From positions 1 to 6,122 of the forward strand of contig JAUPWD010000021.1 of the NCBI GenBank assembly GCA_030916685.1: 6,122 nucleotides of DNA, in the 5' to 3' direction. The notes beneath the pieces were generated by a model. It was given only the letters and a program-made list of their open reading frames with translations. It was not told where the DNA came from and made no database searches. Numbering within the stretch: position 1 is the stretch's first letter; each line of letters opens with the position of its first letter. Source of the DNA: Patescibacteria group bacterium (GTDB taxonomy: Bacteria; Patescibacteria; Paceibacteria; Moranbacterales; UBA1568). Made by a program: the position numbers and the translations under genes. Below are positions 1 to 6,066 of the stretch, piece by piece.

Positions 1-78
1 AAACCGATGCAAGTCAACACACGAAACAAAAAAGCGACGAAAAAGAACAATGCACAAATAACAGTCATTGAAAACTGA
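1..78 (+). other. Damaged upstream segment of pyrG (CTP synthase coding, interrupted)
   Basis: Read in the same frame as the downstream CTP synthase, this stretch still resembles the end of the synthetase domain. MQV (7-15) matches the family's VQV before IPH. KKATKKNNAQITVIE (28-72) matches the helix and strand leading to the EIGGTVGE loop. The resemblance is broken in several ways. About seven residues seem to be missing around 16-27. AAC (Asn) sits where the family has Ile or Val at 16-18, 25-27 and 73-75, and again just downstream at 85-87. TGA at 76-78 occupies a conserved glycine position. The other two frames show no better match, so a simple frameshift is not the explanation. The family comparison is from memory. 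The segment may be a decayed gene or, more likely, low-quality sequence at a contig edge. Confidence 0.6.
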
Positions 79-1284
79 GGGACGAACGGGGAATATCAAA
101 ATGTCCTCTTTCTCGAGTCGGCTCGTATGCTGAAATCGGAAAATCCCGATGATGTCCTCTTCGTCCTCGTCTCCTATCTCCCGACACCATCGACGATCGG
201 TGAGATGAAAACGAAACCAACCCAATACGCCGCACGGACACTCAATGCCGCGGGCATTCAGCCGGATTTCATCATCGCTCGCGCGACGAGGCCGCTCGAT
301 GAGAAGCGAAAGGAAAAGATAGCCGTATTCTGCAATGTACGGAAAGAGGCGGTCATCAGTGCTCCGGACGTGGATTCGATCTATGATGTGCCGGTCAATT
401 TCGAAAAAGATGGGTTGAGCAAGGCGATCCTGAAGAAGTTAGACCTCCGCTCACGAAAGGATTCCCTGCACGAGTGGGCAGACTATGTCGATACAATCCA
501 TGAGATGAAGAAAACCGTGAAGATAGCGGTGATCGGAAAATATTTCAAGACCGGGGATTTCGTACTTGCGGATGCATACATCAGTGTCATCGAAGCATTG
601 AAGCACGCGAGCTACGCGGTCGGACGCAAACCGGAACTCCATTGGATCGGAAGCGAGGAGTTCGAGAAGGATCCGACGAAACTTACGATGCTCGAAGAAT
701 TCGACGGCGTACTCGTCCCGGGCGGATTCGGTGGACGAGGAATCGAAGGAATCATCAGTACGATCGAATTCTGTCGCAAGAAAAAGATTCCGTATTTCGG
801 ACTCTGCTATGGTATGCAGCTCATGGTGATCGAATACGCGAGGAATGTGCTCGGACGAACCGGGGCGAATACGACGGAAGTCGATGAACAGTCAAAGCAT
901 CCGATCATCGATATCATGCCAGAGCAGAAGGAGAATTTGAAGAAGCGGAATTTCGGCGCGACGATGCGGCTCGGAGATTATGAAGCACGCCTGAAAAAGG
1001 GAACGATCGCATATGAAGCATATGGGAAAAAGGACTCTGTCACCGAACGACATCGACATCGCTATGAAGTGAACCCGGAATATGTCGCGGAACTCGAAAA
1101 AGCCGGACTTATATTCTCCGGTGTTTCACCGAGTGGCATGCTCATGGAAATCGCGGAATTGCCGAAATCCGTACATCCATTTTTCTTGGCCTCCCAGTTC
1201 CATCCAGAATTCCAATCCTCGCTCTTCCATCCGAACCCACTCTTCATCGCCTTTCTCAAGGCTTGTTCAAAAGGAAAGAAGTAA
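79..1284 (+). CDS. pyrG: CTP synthase (glutamine-hydrolysing), N-terminally incomplete
   Basis: CTP synthase makes CTP from UTP, ATP and glutamine in the cytoplasm, the last step of pyrimidine nucleotide synthesis. Homology runs unbroken from 79 (GTNGEYQNVLFLESAR). The first ATG, at 127, lies inside a conserved helix and is not a credible start, so the entry begins just after the TGA at 76-78. Numbering from the ATG at 127, the end of the synthetase domain shows EMKTKPTQ (26-33), FCNV (68-71) and DVDSIYDVP (81-89). The class I glutamine amidotransferase domain follows, with PGGFGGRG (198-205), the nucleophile Cys227 in GLCYGMQ, ERHRHRYEVN (307-316), and the catalytic His359 and Glu361 in FHPEF. 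About 150 N-terminal residues, including the ATP-binding loop, are absent. It ends with TAA, and I see no terminator before the next gene, 72 bases on. Identity is very secure; whether the gene is intact is not. Confidence 0.93.
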   Translation, partial: GTNGEYQNVLFLESARMLKSENPDDVLFVLVSYLPTPSTIGEMKTKPTQYAARTLNAAGIQPDFIIARATRPLDEKRKEKIAVFCNVRKEAVISAPDVDSIYDVPVNFEKDGLSKAILKKLDLRSRKDSLHEWADYVDTIHEMKKTVKIAVIGKYFKTGDFVLADAYISVIEALKHASYAVGRKPELHWIGSEEFEKDPTKLTMLEEFDGVLVPGGFGGRGIEGIISTIEFCRKKKIPYFGLCYGMQLMVIEYARNVLGRTGANTTEVDEQSKHPIIDIMPEQKENLKKRNFGATMRLGDYEARLKKGTIAYEAYGKKDSVTERHRHRYEVNPEYVAELEKAGLIFSGVSPSGMLMEIAELPKSVHPFFLASQFHPEFQSSLFHPNPLFIAFLKACSKGKK

Positions 1285-1298
1285 GTAGACAAAAATGA

Positions 1299-1329
1299 TT
1301 GCGACTGACAAGTGCTTTCTTGGTATACT
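1299..1329 (+). promoter_or_regulatory. Extended -10 promoter of the helicase gene
   Basis: TGGTATACT (1321-1329) is an extended -10 (TGN plus TATACT). The best upstream element is a weak TTGCGA at 1299-1304 with a 19-base spacer, as expected for an extended -10 promoter. The predicted start is near 1336, giving a leader of about 21 bases with no Shine-Dalgarno. This promoter lies inside the longest possible reading frame (ATG at 1312), which argues that the gene starts at 1357. Confidence 0.6.
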
Positions 1330-1356
1330 GAGAGAGTTATATTTTCCTTTCCTCCC

Positions 1357-2967
1357 ATGACCCAAAAAGAAGCGCTCGACATTTTGAAAACGGGTGCGAA
1401 CGTATTTCTCACCGGAGAACCGGGCGCCGGCAAGACGCATACCATCAATGAGTATGTGAAGTATTTGCGTGCGCACGGTATCGAACCGGCGATCACCGCA
1501 TCGACTGGTATCGCCGCGACGCATATCGGGGGAATGACCATTCATTCCTGGAGCGGTATCGGCATCAAAGACAAACTCACGCGAGAAGATTTGCGCCGCA
1601 TCAAGGATATGCCACTCTACGTGAAGCGTATGCGAAAAGCGAAGGTGCTCATCATCGATGAGATTTCCATGCTCGACGGAAAGATATTCTCCCTGATCGA
1701 CACCGTCTGTCGCACGGTGCGCGAATCCGTCGATCCATTCGGTGGATTACAGATCGTCTGCGTAGGGGATTTCTTTCAGTTACCACCGATCGCGAGGCGA
1801 CCAGTAGCACGTTCCGAAGACATGCTCTGGATGGAGTCCGATGAGCCACTCGCGCCCGCCTTCGCCTTTCAGTCTGATGCCTGGGTAGCGCTCGATCCGG
1901 CAGTTTGCTACCTCACCGAACAGCATCGTCAGGATGATGCGGAATTTCTCGAAGTACTTTCGGCGATTCGTGCGAATACCCTAGAGCCCAAACACCTTCG
2001 CCATATCGACTCCCGGAAGGATGTCCCAAGTCTCATGAATGACAAAAAGGCGACGAAACTCTATTCGCATAATATGGATGTGGACCGCATGAATGATGCG
2101 GCACTCGCAACCCTCCCAGAGAAGCTCCTTGCCTTCTCTATGGCCTCTCATGGATCGAAACACTTGATCGAAACATTGAAGAAAGGATGTCTCTCTCCGG
2201 AAACGCTTAATCTGAAAGTAGGGGCCGCGGTGATGTTCACAAAGAATCATCCACAGGGGAAGTACGTGAATGGAACGCTCGGTACGATTTCAGAATTTCA
2301 CAAGGAAACGAGGTTGCCCGTCGTGAAAACGCGAGGCGGACTCTCAATAGAAGTCGAACCGGTCGAATGGGTCATCGAAGAGGAAGGGGTGACGAAAGCA
2401 AAATTGCGCCAGCTCCCGCTCCGCCTTGCTTGGGCGATCACCATCCACAAAAGCCAGGGGATGAGCCTCGACTCCGCGGTGATGGACCTCTCCCGTGTCT
2501 TCGAATACGGACAGGGGTATGTGGCGCTCTCTCGCGTCCGCAATCTCGCTGGACTCGCTCTCCTCGGATACAACAAACGCGCACTCGAAGTGCATCCGGT
2601 CGTATTTGATCAAGATCGATTCTTCCGCGCCCGCTCGGAGAAAGAACAATTTTCTTTGGGACGGATTTCAGAAAAGGAATTGGAGAAGCTGCAGGCGTCG
2701 TTCATCAAGCACTGTGGGGGCAAGAAATTGAAACCAGGGGAGAAGAAGACGAATGACGGGATTTCAAAAATTGATAAACTCCGGGAGACATTTCCGAATG
2801 CGTATCGCCCCTGGAAAACAGAGGAGGATGAGAAATTGAAAAAAATGTTTCTGAATGGTACGCCCGCAGGCGAACTCATGACTTCCTTCGGCCGACAGCC
2901 GGGCAGCATCCGCGCCCGCCTCGTCAAACTTGGCCTCATCGAGGCAGAAGAAGGGGACGATAAATAA
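1357..2967 (+). CDS. PIF1-family (SF1B) DNA helicase with C-terminal Myb-like domain
   Basis: This is a 5'-3' DNA helicase of the PIF1/RRM3 family, which typically unwinds forked or G-quadruplex DNA during replication and repair. The start is placed at 1357 (MTQKEALDIL), giving 536 residues. An ATG at 1312 would add 15 residues that overlap the promoter and are unlike the family. From 1357 the motifs are all present and in order: Walker A GEPGAGKT (20-27), TASTGIAA (47-54), Walker B IIDEIS (99-104), GDFFQLPP (137-144), TEQHRQ (187-192), AITIHKSQGMSLD (360-372) and GQGYVALSRVR (385-395). A lysine-rich linker follows, then a Myb/SANT-like helix-turn-helix at about 484-528 (RPWKTEEDEKLKKMF, then GSIRARLVKLGLI), probably an added DNA-binding module. 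No catalytic residue appears lost. The leader is short and lacks a ribosome binding site. Confident as a PIF1-like helicase; the cellular substrate is unknown. Confidence 0.95.
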   Translation: MTQKEALDILKTGANVFLTGEPGAGKTHTINEYVKYLRAHGIEPAITASTGIAATHIGGMTIHSWSGIGIKDKLTREDLRRIKDMPLYVKRMRKAKVLIIDEISMLDGKIFSLIDTVCRTVRESVDPFGGLQIVCVGDFFQLPPIARRPVARSEDMLWMESDEPLAPAFAFQSDAWVALDPAVCYLTEQHRQDDAEFLEVLSAIRANTLEPKHLRHIDSRKDVPSLMNDKKATKLYSHNMDVDRMNDAALATLPEKLLAFSMASHGSKHLIETLKKGCLSPETLNLKVGAAVMFTKNHPQGKYVNGTLGTISEFHKETRLPVVKTRGGLSIEVEPVEWVIEEEGVTKAKLRQLPLRLAWAITIHKSQGMSLDSAVMDLSRVFEYGQGYVALSRVRNLAGLALLGYNKRALEVHPVVFDQDRFFRARSEKEQFSLGRISEKELEKLQASFIKHCGGKKLKPGEKKTNDGISKIDKLRETFPNAYRPWKTEEDEKLKKMFLNGTPAGELMTSFGRQPGSIRARLVKLGLIEAEEGDDK

Positions 2968-2968
2968 T

Positions 2969-2987
2969 ACCCCTGAAAAGGTTTTTT
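2969..2987 (+). terminator. Weak intrinsic terminator after the helicase gene
   Basis: Two bases after the helicase stop codon, CCT-GAAA-AGG (2972-2981) forms a three-base-pair stem with a GNRA-type loop, followed at once by six T (2982-2987). An alternative pairing, ACC 2969-2971 with GGT 2980-2982, is equally short. Position and T-tract fit a terminator, but the stem is weak. Confidence 0.35.
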
Positions 2988-3001
2988 GTATTGATAGGAT
3001 G

Positions 3002-3031
3002 GTAAAAATGCTCTTAAATAAGCATTTTTAC
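3002..3031. terminator. Perfect 11-bp inverted repeat, possible bidirectional terminator
   Basis: GTAAAAATGCT (3002-3012) pairs perfectly with AGCATTTTTAC (3021-3031) across an eight-base loop. An A-tract in the left arm pairs with a T-tract in the right arm, a layout seen in terminators that work in both directions. The GC content is low and no T-run follows the stem, so an operator or a purely structural role is also possible. It lies between the helicase end and the promoter of the next gene. Confidence 0.4.
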
Positions 3032-3035
3032 GATA

Positions 3036-3064
3036 TAGACAAAAAGTATATTTTATGCTATTGT
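3036..3064 (+). promoter_or_regulatory. Sigma70-type promoter of the orphan gene
   Basis: TAGACA (3036-3041, five of six to TTGACA) is followed by a 17-base spacer and TATTGT (3059-3064). The -10 is preceded by TGC (3056-3058), which gives an extended -10. Spacing is ideal. The predicted start is near 3071, so the transcript would begin with the hairpin at 3070-3087. Confidence 0.6.
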
Positions 3065-3069
3065 AGAAT

Positions 3070-3150
3070 GTTTCAAGAATTTGAAACTTCTGCGATTTCC
3101 GGAATACAGGGGATCATTTCACCTTAACAACGACTCAAGGGGACAAAATC
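3070..3150 (+). promoter_or_regulatory. 5' leader with start-site hairpin, TTAACA box and Shine-Dalgarno
   Basis: GTTTCAA (3070-3076) pairs perfectly with TTGAAAC (3081-3087) around a GAAT loop, right at the predicted transcript start. TTAACA lies at 3124-3129. A strong Shine-Dalgarno, AAGGGGA (3137-3143), sits seven bases before the ATG at 3151 and fixes that start. The ilvD leader has the same order of elements. A 5' hairpin could slow mRNA decay; this is inference. I recognise no riboswitch or leader peptide. Confidence 0.5.
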
Positions 3151-3933
3151 ATGACCGGTGCCTGTGGTATTATTACTTCCGCTGAACCGACAGACGCGGA
3201 AATTCTCGAGTGGACGAGCAACGAGAATATGCGTCATATGCGCCAGTCCGAGGAGCTTCGCGGATTGATTGCGGCATTGCCCGACCAGGTTCTTTTCGCC
3301 AACGGTTTGCATCGGCAGATGATGGACTGGATGACCCAGTATCAGCAGAGCTGCTTTCTGGACTATGTGAGGCGCGATGCTGTGCTCTGCATGTATCTCA
3401 ATTCGGGTCTCGATTCGGAAATCCGTGAATTCATCGATGGATTCGCCGATACAATGGAGCGCTACTCTGAATTTCAGATCATGCGTGACCACAGTTGGGA
3501 TCTGAAATTCGATCGGCCACGGGATCCACTCATATTCGAGCCACAGCCGATAGGAGCAGGCAAGTCCCGTCGCATGCAAACGCTGATCAAACAGCGTCGT
3601 ATCGGAGCAACATTACAGGATTACTTTGATGAGCGATGGCTTGAAAAAGAACCGGTTCTCCGATTGAAACACCGCAACTCATACGGCGACGATATAGTCC
3701 CGTATGACAATGAAATTGTTCAAGTAATGGCCGAAGAGTGCGTCACACCTCTCGCAGACTTCTGCTATCCTCCGGATGCCAAGGTGACGATCGGCTACCG
3801 CATGGATGGACGGATTGATGTCAAGGTCTTCGCGAAAGAGATGCCCGGGAGCCCGGTACTTCACTGGATCTTCCCGGATCCGAAGAATGACGGCCTTCCA
3901 TTGGCCTATCGCGATTTCCTTTGGTGGCTATGA
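3151..3933 (+). CDS. Hypothetical protein, 260 residues, family not recognised
   Basis: I do not recognise this protein. It is supported as a gene by its own promoter, a strong Shine-Dalgarno seven bases before the ATG, an uninterrupted frame and a terminator starting 22 bases after its TGA stop. There is no signal peptide or membrane segment; it looks soluble and cytoplasmic. The N-terminal half (about 14-110) seems mostly helical and acidic, with many Met and Gln (HRQMMDWMTQYQQ, 54-66). A basic, helix-like stretch lies at about 138-152 (KSRRMQTLIKQRR). The C-terminal part (about 209-240) suggests a beta hairpin (KVTIGYRMDG then RIDVKVFAKE). It ends in a Trp-rich FLWWL. GAGKS at 135-139 is not a Walker A motif because the glycine four residues before the GK pair is missing. 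It shares leader architecture with ilvD downstream, but this does not establish a shared function. Confidence 0.8.
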   Translation: MTGACGIITSAEPTDAEILEWTSNENMRHMRQSEELRGLIAALPDQVLFANGLHRQMMDWMTQYQQSCFLDYVRRDAVLCMYLNSGLDSEIREFIDGFADTMERYSEFQIMRDHSWDLKFDRPRDPLIFEPQPIGAGKSRRMQTLIKQRRIGATLQDYFDERWLEKEPVLRLKHRNSYGDDIVPYDNEIVQVMAEECVTPLADFCYPPDAKVTIGYRMDGRIDVKVFAKEMPGSPVLHWIFPDPKNDGLPLAYRDFLWWL

Positions 3934-3954
3934 CACCACCCGAACAACGTTTTA

Positions 3955-4002
3955 CCTCGGAGAGGATGCTTGTAACGAGCATTATCTTCCGAGGCTTTTT
4001 TT
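3955..4002 (+). terminator. Intrinsic terminator after the orphan gene
   Basis: CCTCGG (3955-3960) pairs with CCGAGG (3989-3994). An inner stem, ATGCT (3966-3970) with AGCAT (3978-3982), caps the structure above an internal loop. Seven T follow at 3996-4002. The ilvD promoter starts one base after the T-tract, so the two genes are separate units with very tight packing. Confidence 0.8.
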
Positions 4003-4003
4003 A

Positions 4004-4033
4004 TTGACAAAATGCTAGAAAAAGCGCTATAAA
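4004..4033 (+). promoter_or_regulatory. Strong sigma70-type promoter of ilvD
   Basis: A perfect TTGACA (4004-4009) is followed by an 18-base spacer and TATAAA (4028-4033); reading CTATAA at 4027-4032 gives 17. The predicted start is near 4040 and the leader about 50 bases. The consensus match suggests substantial constitutive expression. No operator is obvious. Confidence 0.75.
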
Positions 4034-4041
4034 TAGCCCAA

Positions 4042-4090
4042 CTACTCATTTCGAGTAGCCTTCATTAACAGCAAAATGGGAGTATCGAAA
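4042..4090 (+). promoter_or_regulatory. ilvD 5' leader with start-site hairpin, TTAACA box and Shine-Dalgarno
   Basis: CTACTC (4042-4047) pairs with GAGTAG (4053-4058) around a five-base loop at the predicted transcript start. TTAACA is at 4065-4070. The Shine-Dalgarno GGGAG (4078-4082) is eight bases before the ATG at 4091 and overlaps the in-frame ATG at 4076, which rules out the earlier start. The leader is too short for an Ile/Leu/Val-codon attenuator, and no leader peptide is visible. Confidence 0.55.
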
Positions 4091-5941
4091 ATGCCTGACT
4101 ACCGCTCACGCACCTCCACGCACGGCCGCAATATGGCCGGCGCCCGCGCTCTGTGGCGCGCCACCGGCATGGAAGATGGCGATTTCGAAAAGCCGATCAT
4201 CGCCGTGGTGAATTCCTTCACTCAGTTCGTACCGGGTCATGTGCACCTGAAGGATCTCGGTCAACTCGTTGCCCGTCAAATCGAAGTATCCGGTGGCGTC
4301 GCCAAAGAATTCAACACCATCGCAGTCGATGACGGCATCGCCATGGGTCATGGCGGCATGCTCTATTCACTGCCCTCACGTGAGCTGATCGCCGATTCGG
4401 TCGAGTACATGGTCAATGCGCATTGCGCCGATGCCATGGTCTGCATTTCGAATTGCGACAAGATCACGCCGGGCATGCTGATGGCCAGTCTGCGACTCAA
4501 CATTCCGACTGTGTTCGTTTCCGGCGGACCGATGGAAGCCGGAAAAATCATCCGTGCGGGAAATATCTCGAAGATTGATCTCGTCGACGCCATGGTCGCT
4601 GGTCCCAATGCCGATGTATCGGATGCAGAAGTCGCCGACATGGAGCGCTCTGCTTGTCCGACCTGCGGATCGTGTTCGGGCATGTTCACTGCCAACTCGA
4701 TGAACTGCCTGATGGAAGCCCTGGGTCTCGCTCTGCCGGGAAATGGCACTATCGTCGCCACGCACGCGGAGCGCAAAACCCTCTTTCTGGAGGCAGGGCA
4801 AGTGATCGTGGAGCTCTGCAATCGCTGGTATGGAGAGGATGATGTCTCCGCTCTGCCACGTTCGATTGCGAGTTTCAAGGCTTTCGAAAATGCCATCAGC
4901 CTCGATATCGCCATGGGTGGCTCGACCAATACGGTATTACACTTGCTGGCTGCGGCACAGGAAGGAGATATCAATTTCAACTTGGCCGATATCGACCGTA
5001 TTTCACGTCGCGTTCCCTGCCTTTGCAAAGTCGCTCCGGCGACCGGCAAATACCACATCGAAGACGTTCATCGCGCCGGTGGCATCATGGGCATTCTCGG
5101 AGAACTGGATCGTGGTGGCCTCATTAATCGTGACGCGCTTACGGTATGCGGAGTCACCATGGGCCAAATGATTTCCGACTGCGATGTGATGCGCTCTGGA
5201 GATCTTGATCTCGAAGAATTTTTCTCCGCTGCACCGGGCGGTATTCCGAGTCAGGTAGCCTTCTCGCAGAATGAGCATTATCCTGATCTCGATCTCGACC
5301 GCGCCAGTGGTTGTATTCGGGATATGGCCAACGCCTACTCGAAGGACGGCGGCCTAGCCGTGCTGTATGGCAACATTGCCGAGAAAGGTTGCGTGGTCAA
5401 GACCGCCGGCGTCGACGAGTCGATTCTCAGGTTCACTGGTCGCGGGCGCGTTTTTCATTCGCAGGAAGCTGCGGTGGAAGCGATTCTCGCCGACCAAATC
5501 GTTCCCGGCGATGTCGTGGTCATCGTTTACGAAGGCCCCAAGGGCGGCCCCGGCATGCAGGAAATGCTCTATCCGACCTCGTATCTGAAGTCGAAGGGTT
5601 TGGGCAAGGTCTGCGCGCTCTTGACCGACGGCCGTTTCTCGGGCGGAACATCTGGTCTCTCGATCGGCCACGCCTCTCCGGAAGCTGCTGCCGGAGGGGA
5701 TATCGGATTGATCGAAGAAGGTGACACCATCGAGATCGACATACCGAACCGCCGCATCCACCTCGCCGTCGAAGAGTCGACACTGACGGCACGGTATACA
5801 GCGATGGAAGCACGCGGTACAGACGCCTGGAAGCCCCTGGGTCGGAATCGCAATGTTTCATCCGCGTTGAAAGCTTATGCTGCCATGACGACATCCGCCG
5901 ATACGGGCGCTGTCAGGGATATCAACCAGCTTACCGGCTGA
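4091..5941 (+). CDS. ilvD: Dihydroxy-acid dehydratase
   Basis: IlvD dehydrates 2,3-dihydroxy-isovalerate and 2,3-dihydroxy-3-methylvalerate to the 2-oxo acids that give valine/leucine and isoleucine, using an iron-sulfur cluster and Mg2+ in the cytoplasm. The start at 4091 ([14 protein letters not shown]) matches the E. coli N-terminus and gives 616 residues, the same as E. coli IlvD; the in-frame ATG at 4076 lies on the Shine-Dalgarno. From 4091 the key motifs are [12 protein letters not shown] (39-50), [10 protein letters not shown] (80-89), NCDK with cluster Cys122 and metal-site Asp123/Lys124, [11 protein letters not shown] (189-199), GGSTNT (276-281), [13 protein letters not shown] (480-492) and [10 protein letters not shown] (513-522), whose Ser517 is the expected catalytic base. 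PGH replaces the PCN of three-cysteine [2Fe-2S] relatives, pointing to the oxygen-sensitive [4Fe-4S] E. coli type. No other branched-chain gene is in the window. Edd or a sugar-acid dehydratase is much less likely. It resembles proteobacterial IlvD, which suggests transfer. Confidence 0.97.
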   Translation: MPDYRSRTSTHGRNMAGARALWRATGMEDGDFEKPIIAVVNSFTQFVPGHVHLKDLGQLVARQIEVSGGVAKEFNTIAVDDGIAMGHGGMLYSLPSRELIADSVEYMVNAHCADAMVCISNCDKITPGMLMASLRLNIPTVFVSGGPMEAGKIIRAGNISKIDLVDAMVAGPNADVSDAEVADMERSACPTCGSCSGMFTANSMNCLMEALGLALPGNGTIVATHAERKTLFLEAGQVIVELCNRWYGEDDVSALPRSIASFKAFENAISLDIAMGGSTNTVLHLLAAAQEGDINFNLADIDRISRRVPCLCKVAPATGKYHIEDVHRAGGIMGILGELDRGGLINRDALTVCGVTMGQMISDCDVMRSGDLDLEEFFSAAPGGIPSQVAFSQNEHYPDLDLDRASGCIRDMANAYSKDGGLAVLYGNIAEKGCVVKTAGVDESILRFTGRGRVFHSQEAAVEAILADQIVPGDVVVIVYEGPKGGPGMQEMLYPTSYLKSKGLGKVCALLTDGRFSGGTSGLSIGHASPEAAAGGDIGLIEEGDTIEIDIPNRRIHLAVEESTLTARYTAMEARGTDAWKPLGRNRNVSSALKAYAAMTTSADTGAVRDINQLTG

Positions 5942-5972
5942 TTCCCAGAAGGGAAGCTCGCCTCAAGAAGTC

Positions 5973-6007
5973 TCGAGGTCGTGGAAATTCACGACCTCGA
6001 TTTTTTT
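5973..6007 (+). terminator. Strong intrinsic terminator after ilvD
   Basis: TCGAGGTCGTG (5973-5983) pairs perfectly with CACGACCTCGA (5990-6000) across a six-base loop, followed by seven T (6001-6007). A smaller hairpin, TTCCC-AGAA-GGGAA (5942-5955), lies directly after the ilvD stop codon and may support 3'-end stability. Confidence 0.92.
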
Positions 6008-6009
6008 AT

Positions 6010-6039
6010 AAGACACGAATATTTGATAGGGTGTATACT
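6010..6039 (+). promoter_or_regulatory. Promoter of the right-edge gene
   Basis: TATACT (6034-6039) is followed by GAAAGA and closely matches the helicase promoter core. Both -10 elements lie exactly 27 bases before their ATG. The -35 is poor: AAGACA at 6010-6015 with an 18-base spacer is the best candidate. Confidence 0.45.
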
Positions 6040-6066
6040 GAAAGAAATCTGATAATATGCGATTCT

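Noticed and set aside
76..78. TGA read as glycine (genetic code 25, as in Absconditabacteria and Gracilibacteria)
   Set aside because: The TGA does sit at a glycine position of CTP synthase, but TGA ends the orphan gene (3931-3933) and ilvD (5939-5941) right before hairpin terminators. No other in-frame TGA occurs in the window's genes. Reading through the ilvD TGA would run into its terminator.
127..129. ATG at 127 as the true start of pyrG
   Set aside because: It lies inside a conserved helix (LFLESARMLK); homology continues upstream without a break to 79, and no ribosome binding site or promoter precedes it.
1312..1356. Earlier start of the helicase gene at 1312
   Set aside because: The extra 15 codons cover the extended -10 promoter and encode residues unlike the family; the family-like N-terminus begins at 1357.
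2930..3127. 65-codon + strand frame spanning the helicase end and the gap after it
   Set aside because: It starts inside the helicase gene and runs through the hairpins, the promoter and the leader of the next gene; there is no ribosome binding site.
3553..3567. Possible P-loop (GAGKS) in the orphan protein
   Set aside because: The Walker A pattern needs glycine four residues before the GK pair; glutamine is there, and no Walker B motif follows.
3124..3579. 151-codon open frame on the minus strand over the orphan gene
   Set aside because: It has no promoter or ribosome binding site of its own and lies opposite a gene with complete + strand signals; it is a shadow frame.
4076..4090. ATG at 4076 as the ilvD start
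   Set aside because: That ATG overlaps the GGGAG ribosome binding site, and the protein from 4091 matches the E. coli IlvD N-terminus and length.
4363..5058. 231-codon minus strand frame inside ilvD
   Set aside because: It lies entirely within the highly conserved ilvD coding sequence and arises from the codon bias of that gene; it has no start signals.
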